Positions 31,440-38,713 of a stretch of 40,780 bases of DNA are shown here, piece by piece. How positions within the stretch are numbered: the first letter of the stretch is position 1; every line of letters starts with the position of its first letter. The stretch comes from Alphaproteobacteria bacterium (lineage in GTDB: Bacteria; Pseudomonadota; Alphaproteobacteria; Micropepsales; Micropepsaceae): NCBI GenBank assembly GCA_009693985.1, contig SHWE01000017.1, positions 1 to 40,780 on the forward strand, written 5' to 3'. The translations under genes and the position numbers were made by a program. The notes under the pieces are model-generated. The model saw nothing but the letters and a program-made list of their open reading frames with translations. It was not told where the DNA came from and did not search any database.

Positions 31440-33158
31440 CTATCCAGTCCCGCAGAGGACGTTGAGCACCGCTTGCCTTCCGCGCGCGACCTGATCGATG
31501 GCGCGGTCGAGCGCGGCGGGCAACGCATCCGCTCCTTCCACCTTCTCGCCATAACCATCGAGCGCTTCGACCGCCTTCTCGTAATGCGTGCCGGGCTCGA
31601 AATAGGTCAGGGGCTCCTGATTGCTGCGCGCGGCATAGCCGTCGGGATAGACGTCACGCGTGTTGCGCCGGACCGCGTTCCACATCTCGTTGTTATAGAT
31701 CACCGTCAGCGTCGGCAGCTTCTCCGCCTTGCCCACATAGTGGGCGGGAATCGGATTGCCGAACATGTAAGAGCCGTCACCGACCGCGCAGATGACAAGC
31801 TTGTCGGGCGCCGCCGCCTTTAGCCCAAGCGCGGTCCCTAAACCCCAGCCGAGCGCGCCGCCCTGCCCCAGCGAATAGAAGGTGCCAGGCTTGGTGAAAT
31901 TCAAATGCTCGGACGGCGTCAGTGCTTCCTTGACGATGATGGCATCGTCGCCCTTCACGCGGTTGATGCAATGATTGATCCAGCCGGGATGAATGGGCGA
32001 GCCGTTCTTCTGCTTCTCGAGATTGGCCGCCAGCCGCGCCCGCATCTTCTCTTTCGCTTCGCCGAGCGTCTTGCGCCGCGCCTCGATGCGCGAAGACGCC
32101 GTTTTTTCGCGGGCACCCAGCGCTTCGGTCAGCGCGGGCAGCGCGCCGGCCAGCACACCGGTGATCGCGAGATCGCAAGCGAAGCCGCGCAACGGATAAT
32201 TCGCGAAGATCGGGTCGGCGCCAATATGGATGATTCTAGTGCCTTCGCGCGGCGCTTTGTGCTTGGGCACCCAGGGCACGTCGCATTCGAGCACCACGAT
32301 CACATCGGCCATGTCGAAATAGCTTTCCGGATTGGAACCCAGGTGCATCGGGCTGTCCCACGGCATCGACATGTAATGGTGCTTGCGCTCGAACACGGGA
32401 ATGGCGAAGCGCTCGGCCAGCGCCTGCAATTTCGTCACATCGGATTCGTGGCGCCCCGCGGCGCGCGTGATGATGAGCGGAAATTCCGCGCCCGCCAGCA
32501 TGTCGGCGGCGCGGTCGATCGCAGCCGTATCGGGAAAGGCGGACGACGGCGTCGCGTGGCGCGACGGCGACTGGTAGGAAAATTCCGCGATCGGCGCCGC
32601 CAACACCTCGCGCGGCAGCGTCATATAGACGGGGCCCATCGGCTCGGACATCGCGATGTTGAGCGCGCGGTCGATGACGGATTCCATCACCTCGCCATTG
32701 GGCAGCTCGTAATCCCATTTGACGAATTCGCGCACCATCGCGCGCTGGTCGCGCATCTCCTGCGGCCAATGGATTTCGCCGCTGCGCATGCCCATCAGCG
32801 CGCCCTCTTCCGAATAGGGCGTGCGGCCGGCGGTGAACAGCACCGGAATGTTGCCGCGCCAGCCATTGATCAGGCCGCAGATCGCGTTGGCGGTGCCGAC
32901 ATTGACATGCACCATCACCGCCTGCGGCCGGCCGGTCTTGAGGTAGTAGCCTTGCGCCATCGCGATGGCGACGTTCTCGTGCGGCACGGTGACGGGCTTG
33001 GGGACTTTGGTGCCGTGCGCCTGTGCCTTGGCATAGGCTTCGATCAGAGGCGCGAAATCGGTGCCCGCATTGGCGAACAGATAGTCGATGCCCCGGTCGG
33101 CCAGAAGCGCGAGATAGGCGTCGGCAATCGTTCCGGACGCGATGGTTTTTGTCGCCAC
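31440..33158 (-). CDS. cytoplasmic thiamine-diphosphate-dependent enzyme (acetolactate-synthase-like)
   Basis: 572 residues. The PYR domain has FANAGTDFAPLIEAYAKAQA and VPHENVAIAMAQGYYLKTGR, with Glu61 as the cofactor-activating residue. The PP domain has LGQGGALGWGLGTALGLKAA and AVGDGSYMFGNPIPAHYV, then IYNNEMWNAVRRN, completing GDG...NN. The family includes acetolactate synthase, benzaldehyde lyase and 2-keto-acid decarboxylases; the residues seen do not fix the substrate. Unlike the facing gene at 27637 it has no signal peptide. The gene follows an alpha/beta hydrolase by 12 bp in an operon that starts with an MFS transporter, so its substrate is probably an imported, ring-cleaved organic acid. 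Confidence 0.88.
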   Translation of the reverse strand: MATKTIASGTIADAYLALLADRGIDYLFANAGTDFAPLIEAYAKAQAHGTKVPKPVTVPHENVAIAMAQGYYLKTGRPQAVMVHVNVGTANAICGLINGWRGNIPVLFTAGRTPYSEEGALMGMRSGEIHWPQEMRDQRAMVREFVKWDYELPNGEVMESVIDRALNIAMSEPMGPVYMTLPREVLAAPIAEFSYQSPSRHATPSSAFPDTAAIDRAADMLAGAEFPLIITRAAGRHESDVTKLQALAERFAIPVFERKHHYMSMPWDSPMHLGSNPESYFDMADVIVVLECDVPWVPKHKAPREGTRIIHIGADPIFANYPLRGFACDLAITGVLAGALPALTEALGAREKTASSRIEARRKTLGEAKEKMRARLAANLEKQKNGSPIHPGWINHCINRVKGDDAIIVKEALTPSEHLNFTKPGTFYSLGQGGALGWGLGTALGLKAAAPDKLVICAVGDGSYMFGNPIPAHYVGKAEKLPTLTVIYNNEMWNAVRRNTRDVYPDGYAARSNQEPLTYFEPGTHYEKAVEALDGYGEKVEGADALPAALDRAIDQVARGRQAVLNVLCGTG

Positions 33159-33170
33159 GAAGAACTCCGG

Positions 33171-34031
33171 TTATTTTTTCAGGAACGGCACGGCGAGGCC
33201 CGCGAATTCGTCGGCCGCGTCCCACGGCACCAGATGCTTGCACCTCTGGACGATGTGAACGTTCGCTTCCGGCGATTTCTCTTTCAGCAGGCTCGCGCGC
33301 TCAAAGGCCTTGGCGCGATCTTCGCGGCCGAACATCATCAACAGCGGCATCTTCAATTCGGAAAGGCGCTGCCACATCGGCGTCTTGGGCTGTTTCACGG
33401 GCGCCGCTTCCGCCGCCTCGTTGCGCGCGACGAAGGCCTTGAAATTCTGCCCCACGCTGCGCGCATGGCGAAGCGCGAGCTCGTCCACCGTGATCAGATC
33501 GTGATGGAAGAGATTGGCTTCGAGAAGTTTGCGGGTGTCATCAATGGTCGGCTCGGCCGCCGCCATGCGCCGCTCGAGCCGCTGCTGGACCACGCCTTCA
33601 TTGCCTTCCTCGCCTTCGCCGAGCGGCGGCAGCAGACTGCCGGTGCCGAGCACGATGACATGGGAATAGCGCTCAGGATCGGCCAGCGCCAATTGCACCG
33701 CCGGATTGCCGGCCTGACTGTGGCCGACCAGTGCCGCCTTCTTGATGCCCAGCGCGTCGAGGAATTTCGGAACCGAGTCGCGCCGATAGGCCGGCGAATG
33801 ATCGGTCGGAACGTCGGACAGCCCGAAGCCCGGCTGGTCATAGGCGATGGCGCGAAAGCCGGCGCGCGCCAGCGGCTCCAGATTGCGGATGAACACATCG
33901 GCCGACGAGCCCAGCGACGCGCCATGCAGCAACAGCACCGCGGGGCCCTCTCCCGCTTCAATGTAGCGCAGACGCAACCCATCGACGGTGACGAATTTGT
34001 CCTGCACGCGCGGCTTAAGATCGGCACTCAT
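33171..34031 (-). CDS. alpha/beta hydrolase, meta-cleavage-product hydrolase type
   Basis: 286 residues. LLLHGASLGSSADVFIRNL gives the oxyanion loop, AIAYDQPGFGLSD the next strand, ALVGHSQAGNPAVQLAL the nucleophile (Ser105), FGREDRAKAF the acid and CKHLVPWDAADEF the histidine. The N-terminal VDGLRLRYIEAGEGPAVLLL and the overall layout match the MhpC/BphD group that cleaves C-C bonds of ring-fission products, although the serine motif reads GHSQAG rather than GNSMGG. It is followed at 12 bp by the ThDP gene and preceded by two VOC genes after a 234-bp gap. By context it would process a compound made by those VOC proteins. Esterase activity is an alternative. Confidence 0.85.
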   Translation of the reverse strand: MSADLKPRVQDKFVTVDGLRLRYIEAGEGPAVLLLHGASLGSSADVFIRNLEPLARAGFRAIAYDQPGFGLSDVPTDHSPAYRRDSVPKFLDALGIKKAALVGHSQAGNPAVQLALADPERYSHVIVLGTGSLLPPLGEGEEGNEGVVQQRLERRMAAAEPTIDDTRKLLEANLFHHDLITVDELALRHARSVGQNFKAFVARNEAAEAAPVKQPKTPMWQRLSELKMPLLMMFGREDRAKAFERASLLKEKSPEANVHIVQRCKHLVPWDAADEFAGLAVPFLKK

Positions 34032-34265
34032 AGACTGCTCCCTGTAACACTAGCGTATGTATGATGCGGGCTACCTTCCACATCTAATTGTTTTTCACTT
34101 TTTGGCCCCTCCCCTACGTTTGAGGGATAGAGGATGGCAAGAGCCGCGCTTTGCCTGAACGCTCGCGGGGATAAAGCAACAAAATTAGGTGCGAATTGCG
34201 GTCCCATTACATATGTCCGGCGCTGGCGCCGCTCTCCTATCGTTCGCCCTCTATATGGGGACGTT

Positions 34266-35075
34266 TTATTCGTCGGTAATGTCGATCCAATTGCCGTCGG
34301 GGTCGGACATCTGCCATTTGCCGCCCGCGCTGGCGGCAAAAAATTTCCGCCGCACTTCGGATTCCGGGCTTCCCCCCAGCGGCACCGGCGCGAGGTACGG
34401 ATTGGCGCCCGCGACCTCCGCGACATGGGCCTTGAACGCCTCCACATTCTCGACACGGAAGCCGATATGGTCGGGGCCGGGCCGCTTGATCGACATGCCG
34501 GCGAAGACCGGGATCGACCACGGCAGGATCGACAGCGTCACGCGCCCATCGGTCAGATGATGTCCGGGCGCGCCCGGACGATTGACCGGCTGCAACTCGA
34601 ACACGTCGGCATAGAACTCCGCGCATTGTTCGGCGTTCGGCGTGCGAATCGCGAATTTGTTGAAATAGCGGTCCTGCGCCCACCCCTGCGAGGCGATCTC
34701 GGCATAGACCTCCTTGCGCGTGTCTTCCTTCTTCTGCGCGAGGTCGAACACATTGCCGTCCGGATCATGGCCGCTATAGGCGGCGAAGGGGCGCGCCGAA
34801 GGGCGTTTCGCGATCATCGCCTTTTTGTGTTTCTTCTGCATGCGTTCCAGCACCGGCGCGACATCGTCGACCACCATGCCGAAATGATCGATGCCGCCGA
34901 CATAGCCGTCGCGCCGCGGAATGAGGTTCAGCCCGACATAGCCGTCGCCGGTCGTCGCCGCCGATCCGGGGCGCTGAACCTTGGACGGCCGCAAACCGAA
35001 CACCGCCTGATAGAATTTCTCCAGCGCCGGATAAGACGGGCTGATGATCGCCATGTGGTTGATCTGCGCGAACAT
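34266..35075 (-). CDS. two-domain VOC-fold protein C
   Basis: 269 residues. The N-module keeps His7 (QINHMAI), His64 (GIDHFGMVVDD) and Asp111 (HDPDGNVFDLAQ). In the C-module the first His is replaced by Lys140 (FNKFAIRT), although GPDHIGFRVENVE and the terminal DPDGNWIDITDE remain. If a metal site exists it is therefore in the N-module, unlike typical extradiol enzymes. It is closely related to protein D, transcribed just upstream 14 bp away, and more distantly to A and B. No signal peptide. It shares the MFS-VOC-VOC-hydrolase-ThDP gene order. Confidence 0.8.
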   Translation of the reverse strand: MFAQINHMAIISPSYPALEKFYQAVFGLRPSKVQRPGSAATTGDGYVGLNLIPRRDGYVGGIDHFGMVVDDVAPVLERMQKKHKKAMIAKRPSARPFAAYSGHDPDGNVFDLAQKKEDTRKEVYAEIASQGWAQDRYFNKFAIRTPNAEQCAEFYADVFELQPVNRPGAPGHHLTDGRVTLSILPWSIPVFAGMSIKRPGPDHIGFRVENVEAFKAHVAEVAGANPYLAPVPLGGSPESEVRRKFFAASAGGKWQMSDPDGNWIDITDE

Positions 35076-35088
35076 GCGTTTGTCCCGG

Positions 35089-35898
35089 CTATTCGTCGGT
35101 GATGTCGAGCCAATTGCCGTCCGGGTCGGTCATCTGCCATTTACCGCCCGCCTGCGCCGCCAGGAAGTTCTTGCGCACGTCGGATTCGGGACTGCCGCCC
35201 AGCGGCACCGGCGCGAGGTACGGATTCGCGCCCGCGACCTCGGCGACATGCTTCTTGAAGGCGTCCAAATTCTCGACATGGAAGCCCATATGGTCGGGAC
35301 CGGGCCGCTTGATCGACATGCCGCCGAACAGCGGAATCGACCACGGCAGGATCGAAAGCGTCATCCGCCCATCGGTCAGATGATAGCCTGGCGCGTCGCT
35401 TTTGCGATTTACCGGCTGGAGCTCGAACACGTCGGCATAGAATTCCGCGCACGCTTCGGCATTGGGCGTGCGGATGGCGAATTTGTTGAAATAGCGGTCC
35501 TGCGCCCAGCCGTTCGACGCCGCATCCTTATAGAGATCGACGCGGGTGTCGTTTTTCTTCTGCGCCAAATCAAACACATTGCCGTCGGGATCGTGGCCGC
35601 TATAGGCGGCGAAGGGGCGCGTCGAGGGGCGCTTCACGATATTGGCCTTGCTGTGCTTCTTCTGCATCCGCTCCAGCACGACATCGATATCGTCGACAAC
35701 GACGCCGAAATGATCGATGCCGCCGACATAGCCGTCGCGCCGCGGAATCAGCTGCATCCCGACATAGCCGTCCGAACAGATCGGCGCATCGACAAGACGA
35801 AAGCTCGAATATTTGAGGCCGAACACCGCCTCGTAGAATTTAGTCAGCGTGTTGTAATTGTGGCTGATGATCGCCACGTGATTGATCTGGGCAAACAT
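35089..35898 (-). CDS. two-domain VOC-fold protein D, paralogue of C
   Basis: 269 residues. QINHVAIISHNYNTLTKFYE, GIDHFGVVVDDIDVVLERMQ, HDPDGNVFDLAQ, RYFNKFAIRTPNAEACAEFY, GPDHMGFHVENLDAFKKHVA and DPDGNWLDITDE show near-identity to C in most segments, including the substituted Lys (139) in the C-module. The start ATG 35896-35898 (MFAQINHVAI) mirrors that of C; longer upstream frames run through the MFS gene and are not used. It lies 23 bp after the MFS stop. The tandem of near-identical members suggests a heteromer or two steps on related substrates. Confidence 0.8.
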   Translation of the reverse strand: MFAQINHVAIISHNYNTLTKFYEAVFGLKYSSFRLVDAPICSDGYVGMQLIPRRDGYVGGIDHFGVVVDDIDVVLERMQKKHSKANIVKRPSTRPFAAYSGHDPDGNVFDLAQKKNDTRVDLYKDAASNGWAQDRYFNKFAIRTPNAEACAEFYADVFELQPVNRKSDAPGYHLTDGRMTLSILPWSIPLFGGMSIKRPGPDHMGFHVENLDAFKKHVAEVAGANPYLAPVPLGGSPESDVRKNFLAAQAGGKWQMTDPDGNWLDITDE

Positions 35899-35921
35899 AC
35901 TCGTCTCTCCCGATACTGAAT

Positions 35922-37328
35922 CTAAGCGATGGCGCGCCGCGCGGCGGGCGCGGGGCTCCCCGATACCCGTCCGCGTACATTCGCGAGCAAAAATATCCAG
36001 ATGCAGCCCAGGAATGCCGGAACCGAAACCATGTAATACATGGTTTGCAGCGGCCAGCTCAGCGCCAGCAATATGCCGGCGAACTGCACGCTCGAAATCG
36101 AGCCGATGCGGGCAAAGCCGTGCGCCCAGGAAACGCCGGTCGAACGCAAATCCGTCGGATAGAGCGTCGCGGCCAAAGCGGCGAGCGTGATCTGCGTGCC
36201 GATGACGCAATAGCCGGCGGCGGCGATGGTGAGGCTGAGCAGATAGAAGGAATCGCCCGCCCAGCCGATCGCGGCGATGCTGATCGCGCCGAAGAAGAAC
36301 GATCCCGCGATAACTCTGAAAAATCCGAAGCGGTCGGCGAGCAGACCGAGGCTGATCACGCCGAACATGCCGCCGACTTGCAGGAACGGCGTCGCGCGCA
36401 AGGCTTCGACCTCAGGCAAGCCCGCTTCCACCGCGAGCGTGGGCAGCCAATTGTTGAGATAATTGAGCGTCGTCGTATTCATCAGCAGGCACAGCCAGAT
36501 CAGCGCCGTCGTCATCGCCCGGTTCTCCATGAACAGACGAATGGGACGGAACTTGTTGGCGCTGGCTTCCTTGACCTCCTGGCTCAAGACGAATTGCGTA
36601 TCGGGCGCGAAGGAAAGCGCGGGGTTAATCTTGCGCAACGTCGCGACGATCTCCGCGTTGCGGCCGCGCGTCGTCAGATAGCGGATGGATTCGGGCAGGA
36701 ACAGAAACAGCACGCCCGCCATCACCATGGTGAGGATCGAGGCCATGTAGAATTGCGCCGGCCAGCCCATCGCCGGCACCAAATGCGAGGCGATGAACCC
36801 GCCCGAGGCCGCGCCCATCGCATAGCCACAGCCCATCAGCGTGACGAGCGCGGCGCGGCGGCGCTTGGGCGCGAATTCGTTGACGATGACGACGCCCAAG
36901 GGCACCACCGCGCCGAGCCCGAGCCCGGTGAAGAAGCGCAACACCGCCAGCACGGTCAGATTGTCGGCCGCCGGAAACACCGGCATCAGCGCGGCGGAAA
37001 TCTCCGCCACCTGCGTCACGATCAGCGACAGCACGCCGACATAGGCGACGGTGGCGACGGTCACGACTTTCCGGCCATAGCGGTCGGCCAGCGGGCCGAT
37101 GAACAGCGCACCGATGGCGACGCCAAGCACGCCGAGCGAGAAGGTTGTGCGCAGCGCGCCGCGCGCCAGCTCCCAATCATTGGAGAGCGCGGGCGCCACA
37201 TAGGCGATCGACTGGTTGTCGATGCCGTCGAGGAACAGCGTCAGCCACGCCATGAAGACGATGAGGTATTGAAAACCGCAGACCTTTTGCTGGTCGATAA
37301 TTTCGGCGACGTCGACCGCTCTGGCCAT
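35922..37328 (-). CDS. MFS transporter, aromatic-acid/H+ symporter (AAHS) type
   Basis: 468 residues and about 12 hydrophobic segments. The first helix ends FLDGIDNQSIAYVAPALS, matching the DGxD-type motif of the aromatic acid:H+ symporter family. The loop between helices 2 and 3 has GPLADRYGRK, and FAPKRRRAALVTLMGCGYAM follows the fourth helix; GLLADRFGF repeats the loop motif between helices 8 and 9. It probably imports an aromatic or other carboxylate with protons across the inner membrane. It is the first gene of the minus-strand operon that continues with two VOC genes, a hydrolase and a ThDP enzyme, so the transported compound is likely their substrate. The start at 37328 follows a GGGGGAGGG ribosome site. 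Confidence 0.9.
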   Translation of the reverse strand: MARAVDVAEIIDQQKVCGFQYLIVFMAWLTLFLDGIDNQSIAYVAPALSNDWELARGALRTTFSLGVLGVAIGALFIGPLADRYGRKVVTVATVAYVGVLSLIVTQVAEISAALMPVFPAADNLTVLAVLRFFTGLGLGAVVPLGVVIVNEFAPKRRRAALVTLMGCGYAMGAASGGFIASHLVPAMGWPAQFYMASILTMVMAGVLFLFLPESIRYLTTRGRNAEIVATLRKINPALSFAPDTQFVLSQEVKEASANKFRPIRLFMENRAMTTALIWLCLLMNTTTLNYLNNWLPTLAVEAGLPEVEALRATPFLQVGGMFGVISLGLLADRFGFFRVIAGSFFFGAISIAAIGWAGDSFYLLSLTIAAAGYCVIGTQITLAALAATLYPTDLRSTGVSWAHGFARIGSISSVQFAGILLALSWPLQTMYYMVSVPAFLGCIWIFLLANVRGRVSGSPAPAARRAIA

Positions 37329-37347
37329 CCGGTTCCCTCCCCCACAG

Positions 37348-37363
37348 CGCGGCTTTTGCCGCG
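37348..37363 (-). promoter_or_regulatory. perfect hairpin in the MFS mRNA leader
   Basis: On the minus strand CGCGGC-AAAA-GCCGCG forms a six-base-pair stem with a four-base loop, five bases upstream of the GGGGGAGGG ribosome site of the MFS gene. It could tune translation or mRNA stability. No ligand-binding fold is recognised. Confidence 0.4.
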
Positions 37364-37439
37364 TCTTCAGGCTGCGATCCTACACTGGAATTTTCCTATT
37401 GTCTCAGGGGCTAAGGCTGCGTGACGTCTATCAAATAAT

Positions 37440-37553
37440 CACCATGGCCGGACTTGATCCGGCCACCCAGCGCGCTCGCGTCCGCGGGCGCAAAAATCAT
37501 CGGCTCGCAGACGCTCGCCTACTGGATGGCCGGCTCGGTGGCCGGCCACGGTG
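37440..37553. repeat. type A palindromic intergenic repeat, copy 3
   Basis: 114 bp from CACCATGG (37440) to CCACGGTG (37546-37553). Same length and nearly the same sequence as copy 2, including the GCGCTCGCGTCCGCGGGCGC centre. It fills the gap between the MFS gene and the end of the PqqC/TenA-like gene, both on the minus strand, ending four bases before the latter's stop. Confidence 0.85.
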
Positions 37554-37557
37554 AGGG

Positions 37558-38286
37558 TTATTTGGTTCTGCGTTCGCCCGCGTCGCCTGCGGCGGCGATT
37601 CCGTTCAGATACATTTCCCACACCAGCAGGTTCTTGCGGCAGGCTTCGACGACGGCGTCCTCCATGCGCAATTGCTTGGCGAATTTGGCGACCGTCGCCC
37701 AGCCCGCGTCGGAATGTTCGATGTCGGCTTCCTCGTGCAGCTCGAAGAAGTCGAGTTTCTCATTCGGGAGCTTGAACAGTTTGCCCCAGCGCACGCGCTC
37801 GAGTCCGAACCAGCCCGATTTCTTCATGATGCCGTCGCCATAGCCGGGCACATTGGCGCGCTCGGCGCAAACATTGGCGACGACGCCTTCGAGCCAATGG
37901 CGGTTGGCCATCAGCCCTTCCCAAGCCGCCCAGGCGATCTGCGTGGTGTCGATCGGTTTCGCCGCGCGAATGTCGGCGCGCTTCATGCCGATAAAGGTGC
38001 CGAGCTCTTCGAGGATTTCCCAATGCGCCTTGCCGCCGCCATGCTCGTGATCGGCGATGACCTCCTGCGAGCAGGCGCCGATGATCTGCATCCGCGTGTC
38101 CCAATCGGGAACATTGGTGGCGACCTTCAGCTTCAGCACCGAATTGCGCTGACGCGTGTTGAGGCGGTGCTGCATGACGAACATGCGCGCGCGCCCCTTG
38201 GTCATGGGCTCGGTGAAGAATTTCGTGCGGCGGCAGAAATCATCGACCACCGCATCGAGGCGGCGAAGGACAGGATCGTTGGACAT
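37558..38286 (-). CDS. PqqC/TenA-like haem-oxygenase-fold protein
   Basis: 242 residues, mostly helical, of the haem-oxygenase-like superfamily that includes PqqC, TenA and di-iron oxidases. RARMFVMQHRLNTRQRN, then EVIADHEHGGGKAHWEILEE, and later FFELHEEADIEHSDAGW carry the repeated His/Glu/Asp groups expected for metal or ligand binding. It is not a standard PqqC by eye, though its order of motifs is similar. A PQQ-dependent dehydrogenase is encoded next to it on the other strand, so a link to PQQ or to its substrate is possible. ATG 38286 begins the folded domain; the open frame upstream passes through a repeat and is non-coding. Confidence 0.78.
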   Translation of the reverse strand: MSNDPVLRRLDAVVDDFCRRTKFFTEPMTKGRARMFVMQHRLNTRQRNSVLKLKVATNVPDWDTRMQIIGACSQEVIADHEHGGGKAHWEILEELGTFIGMKRADIRAAKPIDTTQIAWAAWEGLMANRHWLEGVVANVCAERANVPGYGDGIMKKSGWFGLERVRWGKLFKLPNEKLDFFELHEEADIEHSDAGWATVAKFAKQLRMEDAVVEACRKNLLVWEMYLNGIAAAGDAGERRTK

Positions 38287-38330
38287 GGGGGGCGTCTCTT
38301 TGTCGGTTTTTAATTGCGATCCCTCTATCA

Positions 38331-38367
38331 TGTCATGGCCCGCAAAAGCGGGCCATCCAGGCATGGG
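38331..38367. repeat. solo arm of a type B repeat
   Basis: TGTCATGGCCCGCAAAAGCG followed by GGCCATCCAG is the reverse complement of the right arm of the full type B repeats at 6103 and 10485, differing at the loop. It is a single hairpin (GGCCCGC-aaaa-GCGGGCC), 44 bp upstream of the PqqC/TenA-like start, so it would fall in or near that gene's leader. Confidence 0.8.
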
Positions 38368-38400
38368 TTCGCCCTTTTTTGTCCCCTGGGTCTCGAATAT

Positions 38401-38637
38401 TTGAGAGAATGGCCCCATATAGAGCACATCGACCAGACAGAAACTCCCGCAACGACCTATCTCATCGTTCCGCAGGCGGCGGGCGTTTTCGGCGTTGAAG
38501 TCACCATCGCGGGGACATCCCCAACCATGGTGACGAGCTTCGCCACGGTGGCGGCCGCCGAAACCTGGATCGCCGCCCACAAACATCAGGCCGCGAAACC
38601 GCCGCCGAAGCGGCTGCGCTTCCGCAATCGCAAATAG
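38401..38637 (+). CDS. small hypothetical protein, possible TTG start
   Basis: 78 residues if started at TTG 38401. The part TYLIVPQAAGVFGVEVTIAG, then SFATVAAAETWIAAHKHQA, resembles small alphaproteobacterial proteins with a beta-strand pair and a terminal basic helix; the basic end is PPPKRLRFRNRK. No function is known to me. The frame stays open upstream through the solo repeat to 38314, but that part is repeat-derived. No good ribosome site was found. It lies 76 bp before the PQQ dehydrogenase gene on the same strand. Reality is uncertain. Confidence 0.45.
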   Translation: MREWPHIEHIDQTETPATTYLIVPQAAGVFGVEVTIAGTSPTMVTSFATVAAAETWIAAHKHQAAKPPPKRLRFRNRK

Positions 38638-38713
38638 AAGACGACGCCTGATGGTGCCGGGTACAGGCCAAGTATATCATCCCTCTTAGCGTCCGGCTGA
38701 GGGGGATAGTGCG

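Noticed and set aside
31905..34064. A 719-codon plus-strand open frame
   Set aside because: Antisense to the ThDP and hydrolase genes, both with clear active-site motifs; the frame shows only Arg/His-rich shadow sequence.
36045..37424. Plus-strand open frame across the MFS gene
   Set aside because: Highly polar Arg/Glu/Gln-rich product that is the antisense of transmembrane helices.
38287..38586. Extended start of the PqqC/TenA-like gene
   Set aside because: The additional part includes the translated repeat (GWPAFAGHD), a common artefact of these palindromes.
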